Notes: generated from the sequence alone by a model not told the origin. DNA of 14,934 nt from Oxalobacteraceae bacterium (GCA_947487325.1 CANKWG010000030.1:1-14934); one strand, 5' to 3'; shown: positions 1-7,741, counted from the first letter of the stretch. Program-made: numbers and translations.

Positions 1-1358
1 CCTGAGTTACCTTTGTTGACTTTTGCAGTCAGCTGAAAAGTATTTCTATCGTCGCCCATGCCCGTACCTTTCGACACGACACCACTGGTCAGTGAGGGCG
101 ATCCTTCGCCAAGGATGTACCACAGTGGATAACCCATCACCACGACATCGCGCCCTACGCGGGGCTTGGCATATGCGGTGGTGGGGATAGCACGATCCGC
201 CGGCAAAGGCTTGCTCAACTCAAGTATTGCCAGATCATCCGTATCGGAGATGAAGACAACTTTTGCACGAATGACTTCGCCTAAACCCGTCCGTATCGCG
301 AACTCTTTACCGCCCTCAATCACATGTTTGTTGGTGACGATCTTTCGACCCTCATCCACAATAAAACCGCTGCCACCAGTAATCGTCACACCCTTTGGAA
401 AGGGAAAGCGCTTTACTGGTAGATTGACATCGGGATCAGTAAATTTCGCCACCTTGGGTTTTTGCTCGGCGGGTAAAGGAGGTAATTCTTTTTTCCCCGT
501 TGTCTGAGGTGATGCATTGGGCACGAGATCAGGCGCGGGCTCTGGCACTGGTGCCGGCGAAGTACGTTTGCTCATCTCCGAGTCGCTTTTAGGAGTATCA
601 AGCACGGCGATGTTTTCCTCGACCCACGACTGAATCACGCGTACCCGATATTCATTCCCTTGATTCGCATAAGACTTTGCTGCTTCCCGCTTGAGGTTGA
701 GTGCTTTCGATTTGCTGCCGAAACTGAACTCAAGTTCACCGAGCTGCTCAAGCACAGGCGCGGATTGCGGATGGGATTCACGGTAAGTCTGTAGTGTGCT
801 GGCAGCTTTCGCTTGTTCGCCCGCCGAGACGAGATAACGCGCATAAGCGAGAACATGCGTCTCCGATCCTGGGCGCTTACGCAATAAATCATTCATGCGC
901 TTTGTCGCGTCAACGGTTTGACCGGATCTTTGTTCAATCAATGCAAGTAACAACTCTGGCTCAGGCGAATCCAGATCAAGCTTCCCAGCGTCCACAGCGT
1001 ATTTACGCGCATCAGAAAACCGACCAAGCTTGAGTGAGGCATTGGCCGCACCCATCACGGCATCCATATTGAACGTCAGCTGCTCATCTGCACTACGAAA
1101 AATTTCCAGCGCCTTAACCGGACGATCAATCGCCAGATAAATTTTCCCCATCAAGAGCGTAATTTGCTGCTCTTCTTTGGCATCACGTGGCTCGTAGACT
1201 TTCAGTATTGCTACGGCATCTTTCAGACGACCCGCATCAACAAAAATACTTGCGCGCGTTAGCGCGTCGGTCTTAGCGTCGGCACCAACCACGTCTTGCA
1301 CGCAGACCACTGACAAGGCCAGCAGCAGCGATACGCCAAATTTGATGAGTGATTTCAT
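1..1358 (-). CDS. Secreted TPR plus trypsin-like (HtrA-type) serine protease, 3' end outside window
   Basis: A probable exported serine endopeptidase; 452 complete codons are visible and the gene runs off the window at base 1. Residues 1 to about 26 form a signal peptide (charged MKSLIK start, Leu/Val core, VVGA-DA cleavage region). Residues 30-240 are alpha-helical with TPR-like repeats (for example MGKIYLAIDRPVKALEIF). A Pro-rich linker spans about 266-300. From about 325 there is an S1C/HtrA-like trypsin fold with His345 in VTNKHVIEG, Asp375 in DTDDLAILEL and Ser452 in KGNSG, so the full catalytic triad is present. Whether a PDZ domain follows cannot be seen. The ATG overlaps the stop of the preceding gene by four bases (ATGA), indicating translational coupling as last visible gene of the five-gene operon. 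Substrate is unknown; neighbours suggest an envelope quality-control or processing role (inference). Confidence 0.85.
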   Translation of the reverse strand, partial: MKSLIKFGVSLLLALSVVCVQDVVGADAKTDALTRASIFVDAGRLKDAVAILKVYEPRDAKEEQQITLLMGKIYLAIDRPVKALEIFRSADEQLTFNMDAVMGAANASLKLGRFSDARKYAVDAGKLDLDSPEPELLLALIEQRSGQTVDATKRMNDLLRKRPGSETHVLAYARYLVSAGEQAKAASTLQTYRESHPQSAPVLEQLGELEFSFGSKSKALNLKREAAKSYANQGNEYRVRVIQSWVEENIAVLDTPKSDSEMSKRTSPAPVPEPAPDLVPNASPQTTGKKELPPLPAEQKPKVAKFTDPDVNLPVKRFPFPKGVTITGGSGFIVDEGRKIVTNKHVIEGGKEFAIRTGLGEVIRAKVVFISDTDDLAILELSKPLPADRAIPTTAYAKPRVGRDVVVMGYPLWYILGEGSPSLTSGVVSKGTGMGDDRNTFQLTAKVNKGNS

Positions 1359-1828
1359 TCGACCTTGAAGTAAAGTTCCCGCTCACCCATGCGGCTCTGG
1401 TCATCCTTGATACGCAAGATAATTCTGTGACTACCGGAAGGCACGTTGACGTTACTAAGACGCAGACCAGAGGCAGTTCTTGTGGCTTCCTTGAGCAAGC
1501 GATCCGTGATGTCGATCTTGAACGCGCCGTAGTAGGCTTTGAAAGTCGAGAAATCCAGACGCGCTCCTGCTTGCGTCTTGAAATCAATCTCCATACGAAA
1601 CGGATTTTTCAGGGCCTTATCAACCGCCTGCGGATCAACAACGGCAATGAGCGGCGCCATCGAATCCGGCGCAGAAGACTGTGCCTCAGCCACAGGCGGC
1701 GCCTGCTGCGAGCGTCGGGCCTCGTCGGGCGTGACAAGATCAATCGCACTGGCAGACATCGCACAGCAGAGCATCAGCACTGCTGTGGTCGTTCTGGTAC
1801 CAACCGACAAAAATCGCAGGGCTCTCAT
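1355..1828 (-). CDS. Small secreted protein, C-terminal beta-sandwich-like domain, function unknown
   Basis: I do not recognise a named family. With the ATG at 1828 the product is 157 residues. This start lies four bases after the LPP20 stop and gives a clean signal peptide (MRALRF, then TAVLMLCCAMSASA, cleavage near residue 28). An in-frame ATG at 1861 would overlap the upstream gene by 29 bases and put a charged tail before the signal, so it is less likely. Residues 30-60 are a Ser/Pro/Ala-rich linker. Residues 75-157 alternate hydrophobic and polar residues as in an Ig/Fn3-like beta-sandwich (NPFRMEIDFKTQAG, VPSGSHRIILRIKDD, ERELYFKVE). No catalytic motif is visible. It sits between the LPP20 lipoprotein and the protease and overlaps the protease start by four bases. 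It may be a periplasmic partner or chaperone-like subunit of that set (inference). Confidence 0.75.
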   Translation of the reverse strand: MRALRFLSVGTRTTTAVLMLCCAMSASAIDLVTPDEARRSQQAPPVAEAQSSAPDSMAPLIAVVDPQAVDKALKNPFRMEIDFKTQAGARLDFSTFKAYYGAFKIDITDRLLKEATRTASGLRLSNVNVPSGSHRIILRIKDDQSRMGERELYFKVE

Positions 1829-1832
1829 GCGC

Positions 1833-2447
1833 TTACTTCTTTCTCGCGGCCTCGATTTCACGCTCCAGGTCCTGGAACGCCTGAGCAGCGCGCACCTTCG
1901 TGTCGAGGATCTGGCTCTTCTTCACCTGATCTGCGACGACGCGGTTCGCTTCACCGACGGGATAACGCAGCAATACAAAGGTACGGAAGTTGCGGCCCTC
2001 CTGAATCACTTCGCTTTTTTCACGAACAAAACCAGCGAGGTTGATATCAGTAGTGACGCTTTTCGCTACTCTCGAAATTTCCTGCACAACCTGAGCATCA
2101 TTACCAGTTCCTGTCTGCAGTGCGTAATTGTTCATCAGCTCGGAGACACGCGCACCCAGGGAATTGGCAAGCTGACGCTTGGCGGAAAGAATCGATGCAT
2201 CCATTGACATCTGCATGTCAGGCGAGCTTTCCGATGCCGCTGCGTAAAGCGCGTTGGCATCGACGGGCGGCTGGGTATACCAAGATGGCATCTTGCTGAT
2301 TGACTGATCCACCGATTTCACCGCTGCCTTCTGACGATCGTCTTCCTGCTTGGCGACGAATTCGGGCGTACCCGGCTTAGGTGTCGAACACGCGGCTGCA
2401 ATTAGTGCGATCAGTATCACTGCATATTTTGTTTTCATTGACTGCAT
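1833..2447 (-). CDS. LPP20-family outer-membrane lipoprotein (FlgP-like)
   Basis: A 204-residue probable lipoprotein. The first 20 residues form a lipoprotein signal (KTKYAVILIALIAAAC), with Cys20 as the likely lipidated residue. Ser at +2 favours outer-membrane sorting. The body resembles the LPP20/FlgP family: PSWYTQPP at 54-61, then an Ala-rich helix with AAASES and AKRQLANSLGARVSELMNNY (89-108), and a FVLLRYPVGEANR strand-turn at 157-169. The C-terminus is a charged helix (about 185-204). The ATG at 2447 is preceded by AAGGGG seven bases upstream; the in-frame ATG at 2438 lacks such a site. In Vibrio and Campylobacter FlgP builds an outer-membrane ring or disc around the flagellar motor. 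Here there is no flagellar gene in view, so only the fold is assigned, not that role. It is third in the operon. Confidence 0.85.
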   Translation of the reverse strand: MQSMKTKYAVILIALIAAACSTPKPGTPEFVAKQEDDRQKAAVKSVDQSISKMPSWYTQPPVDANALYAAASESSPDMQMSMDASILSAKRQLANSLGARVSELMNNYALQTGTGNDAQVVQEISRVAKSVTTDINLAGFVREKSEVIQEGRNFRTFVLLRYPVGEANRVVADQVKKSQILDTKVRAAQAFQDLEREIEAARKK

Positions 2448-2488
2448 GAGGATTCCCCTTGGTTGGTAGGTTCGGGTTTAATTACATT

Positions 2489-3883
2489 TCATACGGGAGC
2501 GATTTTTTCGATTCGCTCTTCGATTGCCTTTAACTCTTCTTCTGAAACTTTCGTATTTAGATTCATTGCTTTAAACAGATTCAAAGACCGTCGCGCTGCC
2601 ACTGCATCATTCGCAGCAATACTAATAATCATACTCTTTCGCACTATCCTTGCCGCCTCGGCCTCGTCCCCCATTCCAACATGGGCCAATCCGAGTTGCA
2701 ATAATGAGAAGGGGTTATCTTTGTCCAGCTCCAGCGACTTGGTAAACGCGGCGACCGCCATCTCATGTCTGCCGGTCTGGTTGTAGGCCAGCCCCAGCGC
2801 ATTGAAATGCAGACTTTTGGGATTGGGTACCGACACCGCATTTAAAAATGGGGACAAAGCCTGATCTGCCTGGTTCAAGTGCAGATACGTTCTGCCCAAT
2901 TGGAACTGGTGATCGGGGTTGGACGCATCGATCTTTACCGCTTTCTTTGCAAGCTCAAGCGCCTGCGCCGGCTCGGATAAACTCAACTTCGCTACCGAAG
3001 CCTCGACATAAGCGCGAGGATTGCTCTGGTCTATACGCATCAGTGACTCAGCGATTGCCAACCGGTCTTTGGGTAGCCGCCAGAGGTCACCGTCTAATGC
3101 CGTCATAAGGCTATTTTTTTTCTCTTCATCTGGAAAAGACTCAAGCGACGCCAGAAAGCTTTGCACAGGCTCAGTCTTTGGCTCTGACTGTGGCGCTGCT
3201 TTAGCAGTTGCAACAACAGGTATATCGTCGATATATCTCAGCTGCGGTATCGCATGCACCAAACGCCGGGCTAGATCATGAACCGTGCGTTTGATTTGCT
3301 CGTCACGCAAATTGGCACCAGCAGAAACAACGCCACCGACAAGACTCACCGGGTTGAGGGGCACGCCGCCATCACGCATGACCGCCGTATGGCGACCATC
3401 CCAGATTACTTTGCCCGTACTCGTGCGAATGATTTTCAAGTGCGCGCCAGCTCGTACTTCTGAATAGACACCCCAGAAACGCGTCTTCCGGTCAGTCACC
3501 TCACCAGTAATCAACGTATCGCACTGCGTCGCATTTGCGACTTTTTGCAAGTTCTTTTCAGCAGTCGCTTTCGGATCAATCAAGGCATCGATTTTCTGCA
3601 ACGAGATTAATCGGATTCCCGTCGGCGCGAGGTGGGCGTGGAAAGCCTTGCGAACATCGTCGACTGGCGCAAATGCCTGGTTGCTGACAGTGAATGGCAT
3701 CAGACCTAGGCACACCGGTGGAGAAGATTCATATTCTGCTGCCGCTTGCGAGATCACGACATCTCCCATCATGTCGTCTGATTTTTCTGTCGACGGATTA
3801 CCCTGCACATAGCGCGTCGCGCAACCTGGCAACGCCGCCACGACACAAGCGACGAACAAGAATAGACAGGGCGGATTGCGCAT
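2489..3883 (-). CDS. Lipoprotein with CsgG-like N-terminal domain and C-terminal TPR repeats
   Basis: A 464-residue probable lipoprotein. The signal ends in LPGC, with Cys21 lipidated, followed by Ala (outer-membrane sorting likely). Residues about 55-215 resemble the CsgG/GNA1162/FlgO-type alpha-beta fold: LGLMPF at the first strand, RKAFHAHLAPTGIRLIS, CDTLITGEVTDR, a LKIIRTSTGKVIWDGRHT hairpin and a C-terminal amphipathic helix (HDLARRLVHAIP). A low-complexity Lys/Pro/Glu linker spans 225-240. Residues 290-420 contain TPRs (AQALELAKKAVKIDASNPDH; GRHEMAVAAFTKSLELDKDN). The last 20 residues are a Glu/Lys helix. CsgG-domain lipoproteins build or anchor to outer-membrane rings, and TPRs usually bind partner proteins. 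It lies seven bases after the DUF4384 gene. Family membership is clear at fold level but the exact subfamily is not. Confidence 0.8.
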   Translation of the reverse strand: MRNPPCLFLFVACVVAALPGCATRYVQGNPSTEKSDDMMGDVVISQAAAEYESSPPVCLGLMPFTVSNQAFAPVDDVRKAFHAHLAPTGIRLISLQKIDALIDPKATAEKNLQKVANATQCDTLITGEVTDRKTRFWGVYSEVRAGAHLKIIRTSTGKVIWDGRHTAVMRDGGVPLNPVSLVGGVVSAGANLRDEQIKRTVHDLARRLVHAIPQLRYIDDIPVVATAKAAPQSEPKTEPVQSFLASLESFPDEEKKNSLMTALDGDLWRLPKDRLAIAESLMRIDQSNPRAYVEASVAKLSLSEPAQALELAKKAVKIDASNPDHQFQLGRTYLHLNQADQALSPFLNAVSVPNPKSLHFNALGLAYNQTGRHEMAVAAFTKSLELDKDNPFSLLQLGLAHVGMGDEAEAARIVRKSMIISIAANDAVAARRSLNLFKAMNLNTKVSEEELKAIEERIEKIAPV

Positions 3884-3890
3884 ACTAATC

Positions 3891-4703
3891 TTAGCGAGTC
3901 AACTGATAACCCTTGCGAACGATACGTCGTTCATCAATGGGAATTTCACGTAACCGCTCTTTGAATTGGTTGATGTCGTAGCTGGAAAGCCATTTGTAGG
4001 GCTTCTTGGTGGCGATGATGATCAGCCATTCATCAATAAATTTTTTGTTTTTACTGTATGCGTCTGACCAATGCGTCTCCATAGGAAATTTGCGGGAGAT
4101 TTTGCTGCCATCGCCTCGCGTCAGATGAAGGGTCTGAATATTGGGATCACTCGGGTACGGAATAATACGAAGCACTTCATTGTTCTGATTCGGCAGCCAG
4201 TTGAAAACAACCAGATGTGCCGGCTCAGTGCCCTCTAGCTCAACCAGCATATCGTCACCGACCGTAAAGACAGTTTTATTGAGCTTTACGCTGATATCAA
4301 AATTGGGGTCCGGCTTTTTTGTGGGCTCGATGATATCGGCTTCGAGACTGACGACGCATGCTCTTGCCCCCTCGCGCGTTTCGATTTTCTTGGTTTCATT
4401 TCTGACTTCTTTGATATCCCCATCAATCATCGACCAAGTAATGCGATTAAATTCACAGCCATATTCTGTGGATTTGCCAGTAGTCTGATTGCAAATTAGC
4501 TGCTCTTCGCTGGACACCTTCTCACCCACCACCTGCGACATGGCCAGTGACTTGGCCTTGTTGCGCGCGAGTTCGCAAGCCTCATTTTCGGAGGTCTCTG
4601 GGCCGAACAGATATTCACCACTGGCGGGTACGACCTTGGCCCGGGCATCCCCTAAGGAAACTAGCAGGAATAGCAGCGTCGCTACAAAACGAAGTTTTTT
4701 CAT
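3891..4703 (-). CDS. Periplasmic DUF4384 protein with FlgT-like N-terminal domain
   Basis: A 270-residue exported protein. Residues 1-22 are a signal peptide (MKKLRFVATLLFLLVSLGDARA). Residues 27-125 resemble the N-terminal domain of FlgT and related envelope proteins: a helix rich in Ala (ACELARNKAKSLAMSQVVGE), then IDGDIKEVRNET and ARACVVSLEADI strands. This region carries four cysteines (43, 71, 83, 116), which could form two disulfides. Residues 135-270 match the DUF4384 pattern: VKLNKTVFTVGDDMLVELEG, LVVFNWLPN, LRIIPYPSDPN, then LTRGDG. DUF4384 is of unknown molecular function and often sits in secreted or envelope-linked multidomain proteins. The ATG at 4703 is preceded by only a weak purine run (AAGATAAAA). 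It is first gene of the five-gene operon, downstream of a palindrome with a possible promoter. Confidence 0.85.
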   Translation of the reverse strand: MKKLRFVATLLFLLVSLGDARAKVVPASGEYLFGPETSENEACELARNKAKSLAMSQVVGEKVSSEEQLICNQTTGKSTEYGCEFNRITWSMIDGDIKEVRNETKKIETREGARACVVSLEADIIEPTKKPDPNFDISVKLNKTVFTVGDDMLVELEGTEPAHLVVFNWLPNQNNEVLRIIPYPSDPNIQTLHLTRGDGSKISRKFPMETHWSDAYSKNKKFIDEWLIIIATKKPYKWLSSYDINQFKERLREIPIDERRIVRKGYQLTR

Positions 4704-4774
4704 TTTTATCTTATGACTGAACTAGAACCATTGCCGCACGGGCCGGAGATTGGCGCTGAGAAACTTGCCACCCC

Positions 4775-4813
4775 ACAATAGTCCCAATAATGCTGAAAGC
4801 AATACATTGCTTT
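4775..4813 (-). promoter_or_regulatory. Palindrome overlapping a weak candidate promoter of the lipoprotein operon
   Basis: AAAGCAAT at 4796-4803 and ATTGCTTT at 4806-4813 are perfect 8-base inverted arms separated by two bases. On the minus strand this contains TTGCTT (4802-4797), and 16 bases further on is TATTGT (4780-4775). Together these form a weak sigma70-like -35/-10 pair pointing at the DUF4384 gene about 70 bases away. A repressor or activator bound to the palindrome would cover the -35 element. The palindrome is directly visible; the promoter and operator roles are inferred. Confidence 0.35.
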
Positions 4814-5404
4814 TGCTGCCCTGATCATAATCGTCGGGGAACGGTCAACCAGCCCGGTAATGAATTCTTACAAATTCGATCGATATCAAAAGTGATAACA
4901 CCCGACTCTAACCTTACCAATCTAGCACTTTCCAAAATAATAAAACTTACCGCTATAACTCGACGTCCGGCGAAATGATATCTGCAAACTTGAAGATACG
5001 AGGTCTTGGAAATGCTGAATCGAGGCGGATTTCCTGCTGCCGTCAGGACGAGGAATGCGCAGCCCAGAACAGATTATCGCCTGCCGCGAATGTCCTATTT
5101 CGATTCGTACCGATGATGGAACCGAGTAAGTCCTTGCTGCCTTGCAAAACGGGGCCAGCAGGCGAGATTTCAGATTGAGTATTGCTTAGTTTACCAACCC
5201 ATAACAGAACGCGACCATGAAGAAATCTAATTTCACTGAGCACCATGAGTGAATAGCCCGATAACTTTTCGAGCCTACCGACGCAGCAGAGAAATTTCCC
5301 GCATAATCTTGTGCAATGCAAAATGCAACAGAACTCGTAGATCATCTTTTACAAAAACTATTTTATTAAAACTAATGGTATTTTAATTTTTAAAAGAATA
5401 TTTT
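4814..5404. other. Gene-poor, AT-richer intergenic stretch
   Basis: About 590 bases between the divergent lipoprotein operon and the globin gene. No open frame here has recognisable protein character or a ribosome-binding site. The short frames at 4975-5178 (plus) and 5043-5345 (minus) overlap each other and look like chance. The last 65 bases (5340-5404) are strongly AT-rich and probably contain the promoter of the globin gene, but no convincing -35/-10 pair stands out. Part of it (about 5040-5180) is more GC-rich and could be a remnant or an intergenic repeat; I see no second copy in the window. Confidence 0.5.
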
Positions 5405-6724
5405 ATGGATACGCTATTCGATAAGTACGGTGGAACAGAAACCATGCGAGGTCTGGTACGTGAATTTTACAAACATGCACGCGCCAGTCCTAAGGTAGGT
5501 CATTATTTTAGTAAATTAAACATGGAAAAACTGATCGATCATCAAGTTCAGTTTCTGTCGTTTGTTTTAGGAAAACCAGCTCTTATCTACAAAGGCCGTG
5601 AACTGGCCGATGCGCATCACCCCTTGAATATCAGCAATGAGGATTTCAATGAAATTGGTCGTCTTTTGGTAAAAACATTAACGTCTGCCGGTGTTACCAA
5701 AGAAGATGTTTCATTGATCATGGGGGTAATACTCGAAGTGCGCGATGAAATCGTCAATCAACCTAAGCAAACACAACACCCACTCTCGTCAGCGCCGGTA
5801 GTCAATCAAACACTACAGCCACTTTCATCAGCGCCCAAAACCAATCCAAACCCAGAAAAAGCACCCCCCACCAGTTCGACAAAGACAGACATAATTCAAA
5901 AGCAAAAACAATTTTTTAAACCAGTTTTCGGTGGATTACCGAAAATACAAATGATCGTGCGTGATCTGTATAGCCAGGTTAATAGCGAAGCTGATCTGAG
6001 GCATTACTTTTTAAATGTAACTCCAGAAAAAATAATTTCTGACCAAGAGCATTTTGCCAGTTACGTTCTTAGAAAACCTGACCATACTTATCTTGGTGGA
6101 TTTCTCCAAAGCTCGGATTTAAGCATTCAAGTTGGCGCCGTGATTTTCAACGAAGTTATTGATGTACTGCGAAAGATATTGATTAATGCCGGACTACCCG
6201 AGCATGACACGCCTCGCCTGATTACCCACATCATGGAGATTGTCGAAGAGACCCGCACGCAATGTAACGACAATCAAATTGCAGTTCTAAAGTCAGTCGA
6301 CGTATCAGCTGAGGCCCTATCCAAAGTCTATCAAAAGGGAAAATTGGATACGAAAATTAAAGCGCCAGATCTAGTCTATGCATCTTCATCGCTGAAGGGT
6401 GGTCCGTATCCTTTTCCGTTTTTCACTCAAATTGACGTCGAAAACCAAGTACTTACTCTTATCGCCAAGGCAGAGGTGAGGGAGAGTGTAACGTCGGAAG
6501 AAATGGACTACTTATTGAATGAAGCAAAACAGCATGCCCCGATTTTGAATTTTTATGCCGATGCAGATGATACAACCCCACTCTATGCTGCCAGCTATAG
6601 CCTTCCGTTTGAATTCGGCGTGCCTAATCGCATGCTAGTCAGAATTGCTCAGCAATTTTCAAAAATGTTTTATCAAACCTTTTCTTATGACACGGAGGAG
6701 ATATTGCTCAAAGTGGCGATGTGA
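5405..6724 (+). CDS. Tandem truncated haemoglobin fused to a YbjN-like C-terminal domain
   Basis: A 439-residue cytosolic protein with no signal or membrane segment. Residues 1-118 match group I truncated haemoglobin (trHbN): Phe21-Tyr22 at B9/B10, His46-Gln47 in helix E, and proximal (F8) His71 in ADAHHPLNIS, so haem and O2/NO binding is expected. Residues 119-165 are a Pro/Ser linker with PLSSAP twice. Residues 168-290 are a second globin copy aligning without gaps at a constant offset of 167 (about 29 of 90 residues identical by hand count); it keeps Tyr189 and Gln214, but the proximal His is replaced by Asp238. Residues 320-430 look like a YbjN/T3SS-chaperone-type domain (LLNEAKQHAPILNFY, then FEFGVPNRMLVRIAQQF). 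Free-standing trHbN is about 120 residues. The start has only a weak purine-rich site (AAAAGAA). It is the only plus-strand gene. A gas-sensing or NO-detoxifying role is inferred. Confidence 0.8.
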   Translation: MDTLFDKYGGTETMRGLVREFYKHARASPKVGHYFSKLNMEKLIDHQVQFLSFVLGKPALIYKGRELADAHHPLNISNEDFNEIGRLLVKTLTSAGVTKEDVSLIMGVILEVRDEIVNQPKQTQHPLSSAPVVNQTLQPLSSAPKTNPNPEKAPPTSSTKTDIIQKQKQFFKPVFGGLPKIQMIVRDLYSQVNSEADLRHYFLNVTPEKIISDQEHFASYVLRKPDHTYLGGFLQSSDLSIQVGAVIFNEVIDVLRKILINAGLPEHDTPRLITHIMEIVEETRTQCNDNQIAVLKSVDVSAEALSKVYQKGKLDTKIKAPDLVYASSSLKGGPYPFPFFTQIDVENQVLTLIAKAEVRESVTSEEMDYLLNEAKQHAPILNFYADADDTTPLYAASYSLPFEFGVPNRMLVRIAQQFSKMFYQTFSYDTEEILLKVAM

Positions 6725-6805
6725 ACTTAGGCAAAGATACTCTTCTTAACCGCAAGTCGATATAGGCACTGCGTGTTGGTCGGCAACGGGTATTATCGAA
6801 GATGA

Positions 6806-7342
6806 TTACAAGAAGCCATATTTTTGCATGGTTTTATCAAGTAACTTTTCAAACAGCAGATAAGTATCGAAAGCATCTGCCATAAAGTAGTGAAGCTTTT
6901 CGGGGTAATCTACGAAAATGATGCTTTCTTTACTTCCGTAAGCCTCAAACAAAAATCTTCCGCATTCTTCTTTGTTTATTTGATTCAAAAAGCATTCAAG
7001 CTCCCATTCGCCAATCTCATCCCCTCCGATGAACAGTTCACGTGTAGATTGTTTGGAAATGTTCAAGGCTTCAGAACCAGATAATTTTTCTTCATCCGTT
7101 CGCAGTGGAACATATCGAAGATCTGCGCAATGTTCATAAACGACTTGATCTATGTTCGTATGTGGGTAATAGGTACTGCCCTCAACAGGAACATCGTGAT
7201 ATAAAACATCGCCAAGCACATGATCATCACGAACGCGGACAATATTCACTTTGATGTGGAACACGACCCTATCCCCAGCCATGTCAGTGGCGAGATAATG
7301 ACTGACCAAATGTTCTATGTGGTGGGCAGTAGCTTGGTTCAT
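6806..7342 (-). CDS. Hypothetical 178-residue protein
   Basis: I do not recognise this protein. It is soluble, without signal peptide or membrane segment, and rich in acidic and aromatic residues. The N-terminal part (25-60) predicts beta strands (RVVFHIKVNIVRVRDD), the middle contains DEIGEWELECFLNQIN, and the C-terminus (150-178) is a helix (DTYLLFEKLLDKTMQKYGF). Cysteines are at 72, 117 and 127. The ATG at 7342 has no strong ribosome-binding site. The gene is convergent with the globin gene, leaving 81 bases between stops and no clear shared terminator. The region is AT-richer than the flanking core genes, so it may be an acquired accessory gene. The acidic, small, stand-alone style is seen in some immunity proteins, but nothing specific supports that here. 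Confidence 0.6.
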   Translation of the reverse strand: MNQATAHHIEHLVSHYLATDMAGDRVVFHIKVNIVRVRDDHVLGDVLYHDVPVEGSTYYPHTNIDQVVYEHCADLRYVPLRTDEEKLSGSEALNISKQSTRELFIGGDEIGEWELECFLNQINKEECGRFLFEAYGSKESIIFVDYPEKLHYFMADAFDTYLLFEKLLDKTMQKYGFL

Positions 7343-7600
7343 GATCGACTTAAAATCGAAAAATCTAGTTCAGTAATCTACGACTGTACGCACTAGGCGC
7401 TGGCGGGCTAATCAATAGTAATCTGCGTAGCGCCCTTCTCAGTTTTGAGGCCCAGTATCGCTAATATACAAGTTGTCTGTCCGCTTTCATGTCGTATCAA
7501 ACGACTATGCCAAACGATTCACTCCGTTTTCTTGCCTTTCCAGACTGGTTCGAACATATGACTAAAGCTTTTTTGTGCAAGTATGGCAACATATTTGACG
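7343..7600. other. Intergenic stretch with nothing recognised
   Basis: About 260 bases between the orphan gene and the tRNA terminator. No gene, att-like copy of the tRNA 3' end or strong promoter is visible. A small inverted repeat (GTCGT-ATCAA-ACGAC) lies near 7490-7504. A plus-strand frame from 7489 reads through the antisense of the tRNA and is not a gene. Confidence 0.5.
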
Positions 7601-7635
7601 AAAAAAAACCTCAGCAATTATGCCGAGGTTTTTTT
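7601..7635 (-). terminator. Intrinsic terminator after tRNA-Ile2
   Basis: The arms AACCTC and GAGGTT flank an inner GC/GC pair and an AATTAT-type loop. On the minus strand the stem is followed by a run of eight T. The plus strand also ends in seven T, so it could work in both directions. It begins four bases after the encoded CCA of the tRNA, where it would end the tRNA transcript and any readthrough from rpoD. Confidence 0.85.
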
Positions 7636-7638
7636 GTT

Positions 7639-7717
<79 letters not shown>

Positions 7718-7741
7718 GGAAAAAGCTGCTATTCAGACAAG

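Noticed and set aside
1349..2207. Long plus-strand frames opposite the beta-sandwich and LPP20 genes
   Set aside because: No family resemblance; the minus frames have signal peptides and operon spacing.
4975..5345. Overlapping short frames on both strands in the 590-base gap
   Set aside because: No protein-like pattern or start signal; kept only as a possible remnant.
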